The position numbers were made by a program, and so were the translations under genes. DNA of 62,318 bases from an uncultured Sphingomonas sp. (GTDB taxonomy: Bacteria > Pseudomonadota > Alphaproteobacteria > Sphingomonadales > Sphingomonadaceae), in contig NZ_CAKZHV010000055.1 in the NCBI RefSeq assembly GCF_936927845.1, positions 1-62,318 of the forward strand, in the 5' to 3' direction. The number at the start of each line of letters is the position of its first letter. Positions within the stretch are counted from its first letter, which is position 1. Under the pieces are notes generated by a model. That model worked only from the letters and a program-made list of their open reading frames with translations. It did not search any database and was not told where the DNA came from. Of this stretch, positions 25,659 through 34,600 are shown one piece after another.

Positions 25659-27649
25659 TCCGCTGCCTCCGCGAAGCTCTCACCGTGGATCAGTTCCGCC
25701 GAACAGCGCTGCATCGTCGGGGACGCGCGGCAGATCGCGTTGGTGAGATAGAAATCCTTGATCGGGTACCCCTCGATCCGCCCCGACGCCGTGGTTGTCA
25801 GCGACGGTGGGTTCCACGCGAACGTCTTGAGCCCGAGCGTCGCGAGATCAGGGCAGTCGAGCGCCATCGCAGCGCGCAGCTCGTCGAGCGTGTCGAACGA
25901 CAGCGACTTGCCGAGCTTGTCCGACAAAGCACGGAAGATCGCCCAATCCTCGCGCGCGTCGCCCGGCGGGAAGCCGGCACGCTCGCCGCGCTGAACGCGG
26001 CCCTCAAGGTTGACGAACGTGCCCGACTTCTCGGCGTAGCTCGCGCCCGGCAGGATCACGTCAGCATGGTGCGCGCCGCGATCGCCGTGGTGACCGACGA
26101 ACACCTTGAACCCGGTGAACTTAGAGAAGTCACACTCGTCCGCGCCAAGGAAGAAGGTCAGCTTGGCGTCATGCAGGTCGGCGATACCGCCCTTGGACGC
26201 GTAGCCGAGCATCAGACCGCCCATCCGGCTCGCCGCCATGTGGACGACGTTGAAGCCGTTCCAGCCGTCGCGCACCAGATTGAGCGAGTTGACCAGAGCC
26301 AGCGCCGCGCCGTGCGCACCCTTCAACGCCGCACCGCCGACTATCACCATCGGACGCTCGGCCTTGCCGAACGCCTCGGTCACTGCCTCCGGCAGATTGC
26401 CGAGGATCGACAGGTCGTCGCCCAGCCACTCGACCTTGTAGGTCAGCTCGGTTTCCGGCCCGATCGCGAACACCGTGGCGCCGCGCTTGATCGCCTTGCG
26501 CACGCGCGTGTTCACCAGCGCGGCTTCCCAGCGCAGGTTGGTACCGACCAGTAGAATCGCATCCGCTTCCTCGGTACCCGCGATCGTGGTGTTGAAGTTC
26601 ACCGCCGCCAAGCTGGACGTGTCATAGTCCATGCCGGTCTGGCGCCCCTCGAGCTTGGCATCGCCGAGTTGCGTGAGCAGCGCCTTGGCCGCAAACATCG
26701 TCTCGCAATCGACCAGATCACCCGCGACCGCCGCGACCGAGCCGCCGTGATTGACCGCGGCGATCGTCGCGAACGCCTCGTCCCAGCTAACGGGGTGCAG
26801 CTTGCCGTTGCGGCGCACGTACGGGCGATCGAGCCGCTTGCGCACCAGACCGTCGACCGCGTGGCGCGTCTTGTCGGTCGCCCATTCCTCGTTCACGTCG
26901 TCGTTCACGCGCGGCACCGCGCGCAACACCTGCCGCCCGCGCGCATCGAGCCGGATGTTGGTGCCGACCGCGTCCATCACGTCGATCGACAAGGTCTTGC
27001 GCAGCTCCCACGGCCGCGCTTCGAACGCATAGGGCTTGCTGGTCAGCGCACCAACCGGGCAGAGGTCGACCACGTTGCCCGACAGCTCGCTCGTCACCGC
27101 TTCCTCGAGATAGCTGGTGATCTGCATGTTCTCGCCGCGGTAGATCGCGCCGATCTCCTCGACGCCCGCGACTTCCTCCGCGAAGCGGACGCAGCGCGTG
27201 CACTGGATGCAGCGGGTCATGATCGTCTTGACGATCGGTCCCATGTACTTCTCGGTCACCGCGCGCTTGTTCTCGGCGAAACGCGAGCGGCCGCGGCCGT
27301 AGGCCATCGACTGATCCTGCAAGTCGCATTCGCCGCCCTGATCGCAGATCGGGCAATCGAGCGGGTGATTGATCAGCAGGAATTCCATGATGCCCTCGCG
27401 GGCATGTTTCACCATCGGCGTGGTGGTGAACACTTCCTGATTGTCGGCGGCGGGCAGCGCACACGACGCCTGCGGCTTGGGCGGGCCCGGCTTCACCTCG
27501 ACCAGGCACATGCGGCAATTGCCCGCGATGCTCAAACGCTCGTGATAGCAGAAGCGCGGGATTTCCTTGCCCGCGGCCTCGCACGCTTGGAGGACGGTAG
27601 CGCCCTGCGGCACCTCGACCTCGATCCCGTCTACCTTCAGCTTAGGCAT
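25655..27649 (-). CDS. nuoG: NADH-quinone oxidoreductase subunit G
   Basis: This is the large iron-sulfur subunit of complex I. The 664 residues start at MPKLKVDGIEVEVPQGATVL (ATG 27649, with ggag seven bases upstream). The [2Fe-2S] ligands are in FCYHERLSIAGNCRMC, the His/Cys cluster region in CPICDQGGECDLQD, and the [4Fe-4S] cluster in CIQCTRCVRFAEE, followed by the molybdopterin-oxidoreductase-like domain. The start overlaps the end of the secreted-protein gene by eight bases. Confidence 0.96.
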   Translation of the reverse strand: MPKLKVDGIEVEVPQGATVLQACEAAGKEIPRFCYHERLSIAGNCRMCLVEVKPGPPKPQASCALPAADNQEVFTTTPMVKHAREGIMEFLLINHPLDCPICDQGGECDLQDQSMAYGRGRSRFAENKRAVTEKYMGPIVKTIMTRCIQCTRCVRFAEEVAGVEEIGAIYRGENMQITSYLEEAVTSELSGNVVDLCPVGALTSKPYAFEARPWELRKTLSIDVMDAVGTNIRLDARGRQVLRAVPRVNDDVNEEWATDKTRHAVDGLVRKRLDRPYVRRNGKLHPVSWDEAFATIAAVNHGGSVAAVAGDLVDCETMFAAKALLTQLGDAKLEGRQTGMDYDTSSLAAVNFNTTIAGTEEADAILLVGTNLRWEAALVNTRVRKAIKRGATVFAIGPETELTYKVEWLGDDLSILGNLPEAVTEAFGKAERPMVIVGGAALKGAHGAALALVNSLNLVRDGWNGFNVVHMAASRMGGLMLGYASKGGIADLHDAKLTFFLGADECDFSKFTGFKVFVGHHGDRGAHHADVILPGASYAEKSGTFVNLEGRVQRGERAGFPPGDAREDWAIFRALSDKLGKSLSFDTLDELRAAMALDCPDLATLGLKTFAWNPPSLTTTASGRIEGYPIKDFYLTNAICRASPTMQRCSAELIHGESFAEAAE

Positions 27650-28310
27650 TCTTTGCTCCATCGCCGTACGTGACCAAACGATCAACGACAGCGGCCATTT
27701 CGTCCCGCAACGCGGGCATATCGACGTTATAGCTGCGATCAACCGGCATGCAGTTTTTCAACGCATCGCCGAATCGCATGAATTGCCGCTTCTCCCCCGG
27801 GGATCGCGATGGCGTGCGCAAAAACGCGGCGGTCCAACCGGGCTGCGACACGGCAAGACAGGTCGCGTAAGCCACGAGAAACGGACGCCCGTCTGCCACG
27901 GGCACCCGACCCATCGGGCGTGCCGTCTGACCGGCAAACGTGTCGAGCGTCGATTGCTGGGCGAGCAATCGACGCTGAGCCAAGGCTCCGCGCAAGACCG
28001 GCACCGGCATTGCGATCGACATAACCTGCCCCATGCAACTACGGTGCTTCTCTAGAAGCTTGGTGCCGCGCTCGAACTCCTCCTTCGACATCAACGAGGT
28101 CGAGAGAAAGCGATCGGTGTCCTTCGCCGCCTCTTTGTGCAGGCAGGTCGCAATCGGCTCGATTGAAAGCGACCGCAGCTCGATGTTCGACGCCATTGGA
28201 ATTGCCCGGCGCAAACGCCGTGTCATCTCCCGATCGAGCGCGCGCCGATCCTGTGGCGCAACATTATGCGCCGCGGCCGCCTGAAGAATCAGGGCGACGG
28301 TCAGGATCAC
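27642..28310 (-). CDS. Unknown secreted protein inserted between nuoF and nuoG
   Basis: The 222 residues start at GTG 28310, which overlaps the nuoF TGA (GTGA). The N-terminus MILTVALILQAAAAH looks like a signal peptide; the rest is hydrophilic with four conspicuous cysteines (TCLHKE, RSCMGQ, ATCLAV, NCMPVD) that could pair in the periplasm. The end overlaps nuoG by eight bases, so it is translated within the complex I operon. A longer frame to 28538 runs inside nuoF and is not used here. No family is recognised. It could be an assembly or unrelated cargo gene. Confidence 0.65.
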   Translation of the reverse strand: MILTVALILQAAAAHNVAPQDRRALDREMTRRLRRAIPMASNIELRSLSIEPIATCLHKEAAKDTDRFLSTSLMSKEEFERGTKLLEKHRSCMGQVMSIAMPVPVLRGALAQRRLLAQQSTLDTFAGQTARPMGRVPVADGRPFLVAYATCLAVSQPGWTAAFLRTPSRSPGEKRQFMRFGDALKNCMPVDRSYNVDMPALRDEMAAVVDRLVTYGDGAKNA

Positions 28311-29620
28311 TCGGCCGCTTCCTGCATGGGAGCGAGGCCTCCGGTCTTTCCGGTCCGCTCGATGATGCGGCGCTCCAGCTCGGGGCGGAAATGCTTGATC
28401 AGCCCCTGGATCGGCCACGCCGCGGCGTCGCCGAGCGCGCAGATCGAGTGACCCTCGACTTGCTTGGTGACCTGCTGGAGCATGTCGATCTCGCTGATCT
28501 CGGCATCGCCGGTGCGCAGCCGCTCCATTACGCGCCACATCCAGCCGGTACCCTCACGGCACGGCGTGCACTGGCCGCAGCTCTCGTGCTTGTAGAAGTA
28601 CGATATGCGGCTGATCGCGCGGACGACGTCGGTCGACTTGTCCATGACGATGACGGCGGCGGTGCCGAGGCCGGAGCCGACGCCCTTCAACCCGTCAAAG
28701 TCCATCGGACAATCGATGATATCCTTAGCCGGCACCAGCGGCACCGACGAGCCGCCCGGGATCACCGCGAGCAGATTGTCCCAGCCGCCGCGGATGCCGC
28801 CGCAATGCTTCTCGATCAGTTCGCGGAAGCTGATGCTCATCGCTTCCTCGACCACCGTCGGCTTCTCGACGTGGCCGCTGATCTGGAAGAGCTTGGTGCC
28901 CTTGTTATTATCGTTGCCGAAGCTCGAGAACCAGGCCGCACCACGCCGCAGGATCGTCGGCGCGACCGCGATCGACTCGACGTTGTTGACCGTCGTGGGG
29001 CAGCCGTAGAGACCCGCGCCCGCCGGGAATGGCGGCTTCAAGCGCGGTTGGCCCTTCTTGCCCTCCAGGCTCTCGAGCATCGCGGTTTCCTCACCGCAGA
29101 TGTACGCGCCCGCGCCGCGGTGAACGAACACGTCAAAATCGTAACCCGACCCGCACGCATTCTTGCCGACGAGGCCGCGATCATATGCTTCCGCGACCGC
29201 GGCGAACAGCACCTCGGCCTCGCGGATATACTCGCCGCGGATGTAGATGTACGCCGCGCGCGCACGCATCGCGAAACCCGCGACCAGCGCGCCCTCGATC
29301 AGCTTGTGCGGATCGTGCCGCATGATCTCGCGGTCCTTGCACGAACCGGGCTCCGACTCGTCGGCGTTGATGACGAGGAAGTTCGGCCGATCGGGCTTGG
29401 GCTCCTTGGGCATGAAGCTCCACTTGGTGCCCGTCGGGAAGCCCGCGCCGCCGCGCCCGCGCAGACCCGACGCCTTGATCACGTCAATGATCTTGTCTTG
29501 GCCGAGTGTAAGCAGGTCTTTCGTATTGTCCCAGTCACCGCGCTGCATCGCGGCGTCGACCCGCCACGACTGGAAGCCGTACAGGTTGGTGAAGATACGA
29601 TCCTTGTCGGCGAGACTCAT
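28307..29620 (-). CDS. nuoF: NADH-quinone oxidoreductase subunit F
   Basis: This is the NADH-binding flavoprotein subunit of complex I, with FMN and cluster N3. The 437 residues start at MSLADKDRIFTNLYGF (ATG 29620). Signatures: SGLRGRGGAGFPTGTKWSFM (NADH/FMN glycine-rich loop), YICGEETAMLESLEG, and the [4Fe-4S] motif ESCGQCTPCREGTGW. It overlaps nuoE by four bases and the downstream secreted-protein gene likewise. Confidence 0.97.
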   Translation of the reverse strand: MSLADKDRIFTNLYGFQSWRVDAAMQRGDWDNTKDLLTLGQDKIIDVIKASGLRGRGGAGFPTGTKWSFMPKEPKPDRPNFLVINADESEPGSCKDREIMRHDPHKLIEGALVAGFAMRARAAYIYIRGEYIREAEVLFAAVAEAYDRGLVGKNACGSGYDFDVFVHRGAGAYICGEETAMLESLEGKKGQPRLKPPFPAGAGLYGCPTTVNNVESIAVAPTILRRGAAWFSSFGNDNNKGTKLFQISGHVEKPTVVEEAMSISFRELIEKHCGGIRGGWDNLLAVIPGGSSVPLVPAKDIIDCPMDFDGLKGVGSGLGTAAVIVMDKSTDVVRAISRISYFYKHESCGQCTPCREGTGWMWRVMERLRTGDAEISEIDMLQQVTKQVEGHSICALGDAAAWPIQGLIKHFRPELERRIIERTGKTGGLAPMQEAAE

Positions 29621-30324
29621 GCCTGCTGCTCCACCGCCTGAGGCTGCGCGACCTGCCCCCATTCGCCGCGGTAATCGTGGTTCTCGTTGACCATCGCGGT
29701 CAGCGTCGTCGGACCGCCATACGGCTCAACCGTGTGACGCCCCGGCTCCTGCGAACCCGACTTCGGCGTCTCACCGTTCGCCAGCGCTTCGAGGATCGCG
29801 GTGGTGCGGTCGTAGTCGAGGTCCTCGTAATTGTCGTCGTTGATCTGGACCATCGGCGCCGACGCGCAATTGCCCATGCACTCGACCTCGGTCAGCGTGA
29901 ACAGGCCGTCCGGTGTCGTGCGCCCCTTGATCAGCCCCTTGTTCTTGCACGCCGCGAACACGTCGTCCGACCCGCGCAGCACGCACGGCGTGGTGCCACA
30001 CACCTGGACGTGGAAACGCCCCACCGGCGCGAGATTGAACATCGTGTAGAAGGTCGCGACCTCGAACACGCGGATGTAGGGCACGCCGATCTCGCGCGCG
30101 ACGAACTCGATCACCGGCACGGGCAGCCAGCCTTGCGTGTTCGTCTCTTCACCCACTTGGCGCTGCGCCAGGTCGAGCAGCGGGATCGACCCCGATTGCT
30201 CGCGGCCCTTGGGATAGCGCCCGAGGATCTCGTTGCGCTTGATCTGGTTCGCCTCGTTCCACGCGAACGCACCCCAGCGCGCGCGGGTCTCGGCCTCGTC
30301 GGGGATCTGCGGTCCGTCAGCCAT
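29617..30324 (-). CDS. nuoE: NADH-quinone oxidoreductase subunit E
   Basis: This is the thioredoxin-like [2Fe-2S] subunit of complex I. It has 235 residues. Cluster ligands are in VQVCGTTPCVLRG and VECMGNCASAPMVQ. The C-terminal part of about 60 residues (GETPKSGSQEPGRHTVEPYG...) is a low-complexity extension beyond the core, often seen in alphaproteobacterial NuoE. It overlaps both nuoD and nuoF at its ends. Confidence 0.95.
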   Translation of the reverse strand: MADGPQIPDEAETRARWGAFAWNEANQIKRNEILGRYPKGREQSGSIPLLDLAQRQVGEETNTQGWLPVPVIEFVAREIGVPYIRVFEVATFYTMFNLAPVGRFHVQVCGTTPCVLRGSDDVFAACKNKGLIKGRTTPDGLFTLTEVECMGNCASAPMVQINDDNYEDLDYDRTTAILEALANGETPKSGSQEPGRHTVEPYGGPTTLTAMVNENHDYRGEWGQVAQPQAVEQQA

Positions 30325-31634
30325 CAGCGGTCACATTCACCAAAAACAATATCCATCGCGCCCAGGATCGCGGTGGTGTCCGCGAGCATGTGGCCGCGGC
30401 TCATGAAGTCCATCGCCTGCAGGTGCGAGAAGGCGGTCGGGCGGATCTTGCAGCGATACGGCTTGTTGCTGCCGTCGCTGACCAGATACACGCCGAACTC
30501 GCCCTTCGGGCTCTCAGTCGCAACGTACACTTCGCCCGCGGGGACGTGATAGCCCTCGGTGTAGAGCTTGAAGTGATGAATCAGCGCTTCCATCGACTGC
30601 TTCATCTCGGCGCGCTTGGGCGGCACAACCTTGCGGTCGAGGCTCGCGATCGGCCCCTCGGGCATTTCGTTCAGGCACTGACGCATGATGCGCGCCGACT
30701 GACGCACCTCCTCCACGCGCACCATGAAACGATCGTAGCAGTCGCCGCGCGTGCCGACCGGCACGTCGAAGTCCATCCGATCGTAGACGTCGTATGGCTG
30801 CGACTTGCGCAGGTCCCACGGGATGCCCGCGGCGCGGATCATCGGACCCGAAAAGCCCCAGGCAATCGCGTCGTCGCGGCTCACCGTGCCAATATCGACG
30901 TTGCGCTGCTTGAAGATGCGGTTGTCGGCGACGAGCGAAATCGCGTCCTCGAACAAGCGCGGCAGGCGCGTGTCGAGCCAGTCGGCGATGTCAGTCAGCA
31001 GCTTCAAGGGCACGTCCTGATGGACGCCGCCCGGCCGCATGTAATTGTGGTGCATCCGCGCACCCGAGGCACGCTCGAAAAAGCCGTAGCAATCCTCGCG
31101 AATTTCGAACAGCCACAGGTTCGGCGTCATCGCGCCGACGTCCATCACGTGCGAACCGAGGTTCAGCATATGGTTCGAAATGCGCGTCAGCTCGGCAAAC
31201 AACACGCGCAGATATTGCGCGCGCAGCGGCACTTCGAGATCGAGCAGCTTCTCGATCGCGAGCACGAAGGTGTGCTCCATGCACATCGGCGAGCAGTAAT
31301 CGAGCCGGTCGAAATACGGGATCGCCTGCGCGTAGGTCTTGTACTCGATCAGCTTCTCGGTGCCGCGGTGCAGCAGCCCGACGTGCGGATCGATCCGCTC
31401 GATGATCTCACCGTCCAGTTCCATGACCAGGCGAAGCACGCCGTGCGCGGCGGGATGCTGCGGGCCGAAGTTGATCGTGTAGTTCTGGATCGCGACGTCA
31501 CCCTCACTCGGGTGCGAGGCGTCGGTCGCGTGAACGATCTTGTCGACTGCCGGATCGATCTCACGGTCGACCGCCATCGTCTTGTCGGGCTGGTGATCGA
31601 CCGGCCCGCCGTTCGCTACCAAAGTATCGGTCAT
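30324..31634 (-). CDS. nuoD: NADH-quinone oxidoreductase subunit D
   Basis: This 49-kDa-type subunit of complex I forms one wall of the quinone site. It has 436 residues. The core begins at YTINFGPQHPAAHGVLRLVM, with HVGLLHRGTEKLIEYKTY, PYFDRLDYCSPMCMEH and the C-terminal ATESPKGEFGVYLVSDG and GAMDIVFGECDR. An N-terminal extension of about 48 residues precedes the core; a later start is possible, but none is clearly better. It overlaps nuoC and nuoE. Confidence 0.96.
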   Translation of the reverse strand: MTDTLVANGGPVDHQPDKTMAVDREIDPAVDKIVHATDASHPSEGDVAIQNYTINFGPQHPAAHGVLRLVMELDGEIIERIDPHVGLLHRGTEKLIEYKTYAQAIPYFDRLDYCSPMCMEHTFVLAIEKLLDLEVPLRAQYLRVLFAELTRISNHMLNLGSHVMDVGAMTPNLWLFEIREDCYGFFERASGARMHHNYMRPGGVHQDVPLKLLTDIADWLDTRLPRLFEDAISLVADNRIFKQRNVDIGTVSRDDAIAWGFSGPMIRAAGIPWDLRKSQPYDVYDRMDFDVPVGTRGDCYDRFMVRVEEVRQSARIMRQCLNEMPEGPIASLDRKVVPPKRAEMKQSMEALIHHFKLYTEGYHVPAGEVYVATESPKGEFGVYLVSDGSNKPYRCKIRPTAFSHLQAMDFMSRGHMLADTTAILGAMDIVFGECDR

Positions 31635-32488
31635 TGGTTCTGCCCTCCCTTGCCGGGCACGACATCGGGGTCGGCGGGCTTGGGCTTGGAGTCCGGATCA
31701 TCCTTGCCGGCACCAGTCTGCGCGGTGCTCGGCGCATCGGTCTTGCCGTACGGCTCGCTCGACGCGGCCGGCGCCTTGGCGTCGGTCTTGGTCGCGCCCG
31801 CGTTCTGCACCTGCGTCGCGGTCACCGGCGACTGCGCGCCCTTGGCCTGCGGCAAAGCGGCATCCTTCGCCTTCTCGTCGCCCGGCAGCACATATTCCGC
31901 GCCTTCCCACGGGCTCATGAAGTCGAAGCTGCGGAAATCCTGCGCGAGCTTGACGGGCTCGTACACTACGCGCTTCTGCTCTTCCGAATAACGCATCTCG
32001 ACGAAGCCAGAGAGCGGAAAATCCTTGCGGAACGGGTGGCCACGAAAGCCATAGTCGGTGAGGATGCGGCGCAGGTCCTGGTTGCCCGCGAACAGCACGC
32101 CGTACATGTCGTACACCTCGCGCTCCAGCCAGCCTGCTACCGGCCACAGCCCGGTAACGCTCGGCAGCGGCGTGTCCTCCGACGCGCGCACGTGAACGTG
32201 CAGCCGGTGGTTACGCGTCAGCGATAACAGGCAGTAGACGACCTCGAACCGCTCAGCCCCGCGATCGGGATAGTCGACGCCGGCGATCTCCATCAACTGC
32301 TGATACTCAAGCCCGGGCGTATCGCGCAGCGCGGTCAGCGCCGCGATCAGCGCGTCGCGCGTCACGTGCAACTGCACCTCACCCGCGCGCACGAAGGCGT
32401 CGACCAACCCGCTGCCAATCGCCGACTGCGCCGCCGCGATCGTCTCGTCGTTCAGGCTATAGGCGAATGCCGGTGCCGGCGCCCTCAT
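31631..32488 (-). CDS. nuoC: NADH-quinone oxidoreductase subunit C with disordered tail
   Basis: This 30-kDa-type peripheral subunit of complex I has 285 residues. The core has LMEIAGVDYPDRGAERFEVV, LLSLTRNHRLHVHVR and the signature WLEREVYDMYGVLFAGNQDL followed by RRILTDYGFRGHPFRKDFPL. After about residue 200 a tail of some 85 residues rich in Ala, Lys, Pro, Asp and Thr follows and is probably disordered. The start overlaps nuoB by four bases. Confidence 0.95.
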   Translation of the reverse strand: MRAPAPAFAYSLNDETIAAAQSAIGSGLVDAFVRAGEVQLHVTRDALIAALTALRDTPGLEYQQLMEIAGVDYPDRGAERFEVVYCLLSLTRNHRLHVHVRASEDTPLPSVTGLWPVAGWLEREVYDMYGVLFAGNQDLRRILTDYGFRGHPFRKDFPLSGFVEMRYSEEQKRVVYEPVKLAQDFRSFDFMSPWEGAEYVLPGDEKAKDAALPQAKGAQSPVTATQVQNAGATKTDAKAPAASSEPYGKTDAPSTAQTGAGKDDPDSKPKPADPDVVPGKGGQNQ

Positions 32489-33054
32489 CGCTCGATGCTC
32501 CCGCTGCGGCGGATCTTACGCTGCAACTGCATGATGCCGTACAGCAGCGCCTCCGCCGTCGGCGGGCAACCAGGCACGTAGATGTCGACGGGCACCACAC
32601 GGTCGCAGCCGCGCACCACCGAGTAGCTGTAGTGATAGTAACCGCCGCCGTTGGCGCAGCTTCCCATCGAGATGACGTATTTGGGCTCCGACATCTGGTC
32701 GTAAACCTTGCGCAGCGCGGGCGCCATCTTGTTGCACAACGTGCCCGCGACGATCATCACGTCCGACTGGCGCGGCGACGCGCGCGGAGCAGCGCCGAAG
32801 CGCTCGAGATCGTAACGCGGCATGTTGACGTGGATCATCTCCACCGCGCAGCATGCGAGACCGAAAGTCATCCACCACAGCGAGCCCGTGCGCGCCCACT
32901 GAAACAGTTCCTCCGACGAGGTGACCAGAAAGCCCTTGTCGTTCAACTCGCCGTTCAAACCATCGAAGAAACCCTGATCGGGTGCGACGACCGAGCGGCC
33001 TGTTTCGGGCGCGTTGACGAGCCCCACGGGTCCGGAGTGCGCTTCTACTCCCAC
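32485..33054 (-). CDS. nuoB: NADH-quinone oxidoreductase subunit B
   Basis: This PSST-type subunit of complex I holds cluster N2, the last electron donor to quinone. The 189 residues start at GTG 33054 (MGVEAHSGPVGLVNAP), with gggag seven bases upstream; this overlaps the nuoA stop. Signatures: TFGLACCAVEMIHVNMPRYD (tandem Cys), MGSCANGGGYYHYSYSVVRG and DIYVPGCPPTAEALLYGI. Longer upstream frames run inside nuoA. Confidence 0.95.
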   Translation of the reverse strand: MGVEAHSGPVGLVNAPETGRSVVAPDQGFFDGLNGELNDKGFLVTSSEELFQWARTGSLWWMTFGLACCAVEMIHVNMPRYDLERFGAAPRASPRQSDVMIVAGTLCNKMAPALRKVYDQMSEPKYVISMGSCANGGGYYHYSYSVVRGCDRVVPVDIYVPGCPPTAEALLYGIMQLQRKIRRSGSIER

Positions 33055-33419
33055 TCCAACGCTCCCTTCTTCCACGCGTAGACGAGCCCGAGCGCGAGCT
33101 CCCCGATAAATACCATCATGCTGATCCAGGCCGTCCATCCGAGCGAAAAAACGCTGACCGCCCAGGGATATAGGAACGCCGCTTCCAAATCGAAGATGAT
33201 GAACAGAATGGCAACGAGATAAAAGCGCACGTCGAACTGGCTGCGGCTGTCCTCGAACGCAGGGAAGCCGCATTCATATTCGGACAGCTTCTCCGCGGTC
33301 GGCTTGTACGAGCCCGTGATCCGCGAGACCACCATCGGCAGGAACACGAACGCCGAGGACAGGATCAGCGCCACTCCCAGGAACATCAGGATTGGCAGAT
33401 ATTGCGACAGGTCGACCAA
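33045..33419 (-). CDS. nuoA: NADH-quinone oxidoreductase subunit A
   Basis: This small membrane subunit of complex I (ND3-like) has 124 residues and three helices. Signatures: KLSEYECGFPAFEDSRSQFD and VRFYLVAILFIIFDLEAAFL with the conserved membrane acids. It is the first gene of the nuo operon; about 147 bases separate it from suhB, where the operon promoter is expected, although I could not fix promoter boxes. Confidence 0.96.
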   Translation of the reverse strand: MVDLSQYLPILMFLGVALILSSAFVFLPMVVSRITGSYKPTAEKLSEYECGFPAFEDSRSQFDVRFYLVAILFIIFDLEAAFLYPWAVSVFSLGWTAWISMMVFIGELALGLVYAWKKGALEWE

Positions 33420-33566
33420 TGTCAGACTCTCAATGCTACGTTCAGGCGCTCGTACTGCATGTGCGAACGATTGCCGGCCGCTTTAAGCCTCCGGGCAGGG
33501 ACGGGCAAGGCGCGCGGGGCGTGAGAATGAATCGCAACACTCCGCCACGCCGCCCCGCGCTGCTGA

Positions 33567-34379
33567 TCAGCGCAGCGATTGCGCCAGCATCTTGTGGAGT
33601 TTGGAATGCAGGCCGTCGTTCGAGGCCAGGAACTCGTTACGCTCCATGTAGCGATCGCCGCCGCGGAAGTCGGTGACGAAGCCGCCGGCTTCCTTGACCA
33701 GCAGCACGCCCGCCGAGACGTCCCACGGCTTCAGGTCGCTCTCCCAGAACCCGTCGAAGCGGCCTGCCGCAACCCAGGCAAGGTCGAGCGTTGCCGCACC
33801 CAGCCGGCGGATGCCCGCGACCTGCGGCGCGATGCCGCCGAAGATACGGGTCCATTGTACGAAGTCACCGTGACCCATGAACGGGATGCCGGTCGCGATC
33901 AGCGCCTCCGACGATTCGCGCCTCGCCGACACGCGCAGCCGCTGGTCCTGCAACCACGCGCCGCGGCCCTTCTCCGCCCAGAAGCTCTCGTCGGTCAGCG
34001 GCTGGTAGGTCAGCGCGGTTGTAATCTCGCGCTTGCCGTTCGGCAGCGGCTCCTCAACCGCGATCGAGATCGCGAAATGCGGAATACCGTGGAGGAAGTT
34101 CGACGTGCCGTCGAGCGGGTCGACGATGAAGCGCGGCTTGGTCGGGTCGCCCGCGATCTCGCCGCGCTCCTCCATCAGGAAACCCCAGTCGGGGCGCGCC
34201 TTCGACAATTCCTCGTACAGCGTCTGCTCGCAGCGCTGATCGGCCTGGGTCACGAAGTCCGCGGGCCCCTTGCGGCTGACCTGGAGCTGCTGGACCTCGT
34301 TGAAGTCGCGACGCAGCCGCGGCGCGGCCTTGCGTGCCGCACGCTCGATGATCGTGAACAGGCCGGAATGGGATGGCAT
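33567..34379 (-). CDS. suhB: Inositol monophosphatase family protein (SuhB-like)
   Basis: This is a Mg-dependent phosphatase of the IMPase/SuhB family. It has 270 residues. Metal and catalytic motifs: FLMEERGE (Glu), FIVDPLDGTSNFLHGIPHFA (D-P-x-D-G-T) and LKPWDVSAGVLLVKEAGG (W-D). It lies upstream of nuoA on the same strand. Its ribosome site (gaggg) is formed by the end of a palindromic repeat at 34387-34500. In E. coli SuhB also has a role in rRNA transcription; whether that holds here is unknown. Confidence 0.92.
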   Translation of the reverse strand: MPSHSGLFTIIERAARKAAPRLRRDFNEVQQLQVSRKGPADFVTQADQRCEQTLYEELSKARPDWGFLMEERGEIAGDPTKPRFIVDPLDGTSNFLHGIPHFAISIAVEEPLPNGKREITTALTYQPLTDESFWAEKGRGAWLQDQRLRVSARRESSEALIATGIPFMGHGDFVQWTRIFGGIAPQVAGIRRLGAATLDLAWVAAGRFDGFWESDLKPWDVSAGVLLVKEAGGFVTDFRGGDRYMERNEFLASNDGLHSKLHKMLAQSLR

Positions 34380-34386
34380 GATAAGA

Positions 34387-34500
34387 GCCCTCGCCCCTCC
34401 GGGGAGAGGGTGTGAAAAGGGGAAGCCCCACGCGATCGCCCGCGTGAAGGAGAACGGGACCGCCCCGGTGGTCCCCTTCCCCGGCCCTTCGGTGAGGGCA
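34387..34500. repeat. Palindromic intergenic repeat upstream of suhB
   Basis: The region begins GCCCTCGCCCCTCCGGGGAG and ends CCTTCGGTGAGGGCA, so the outer arms are complementary and inner hairpins are present. It is of the same kind as the repeats at 53572, 50923 and 54893. On the minus strand its end gives gaggg about nine bases before the suhB ATG. Confidence 0.55.
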
Positions 34501-34600
34501 ATTTGTGCGGCGGCGCGCCGCAGGCCAAGCCAGCGTCGTCGGTCGTGCCACGGCGCGCCGGCCGGGCGGCAGATCGTGCGATTAGCTTACGCTGATCGTC

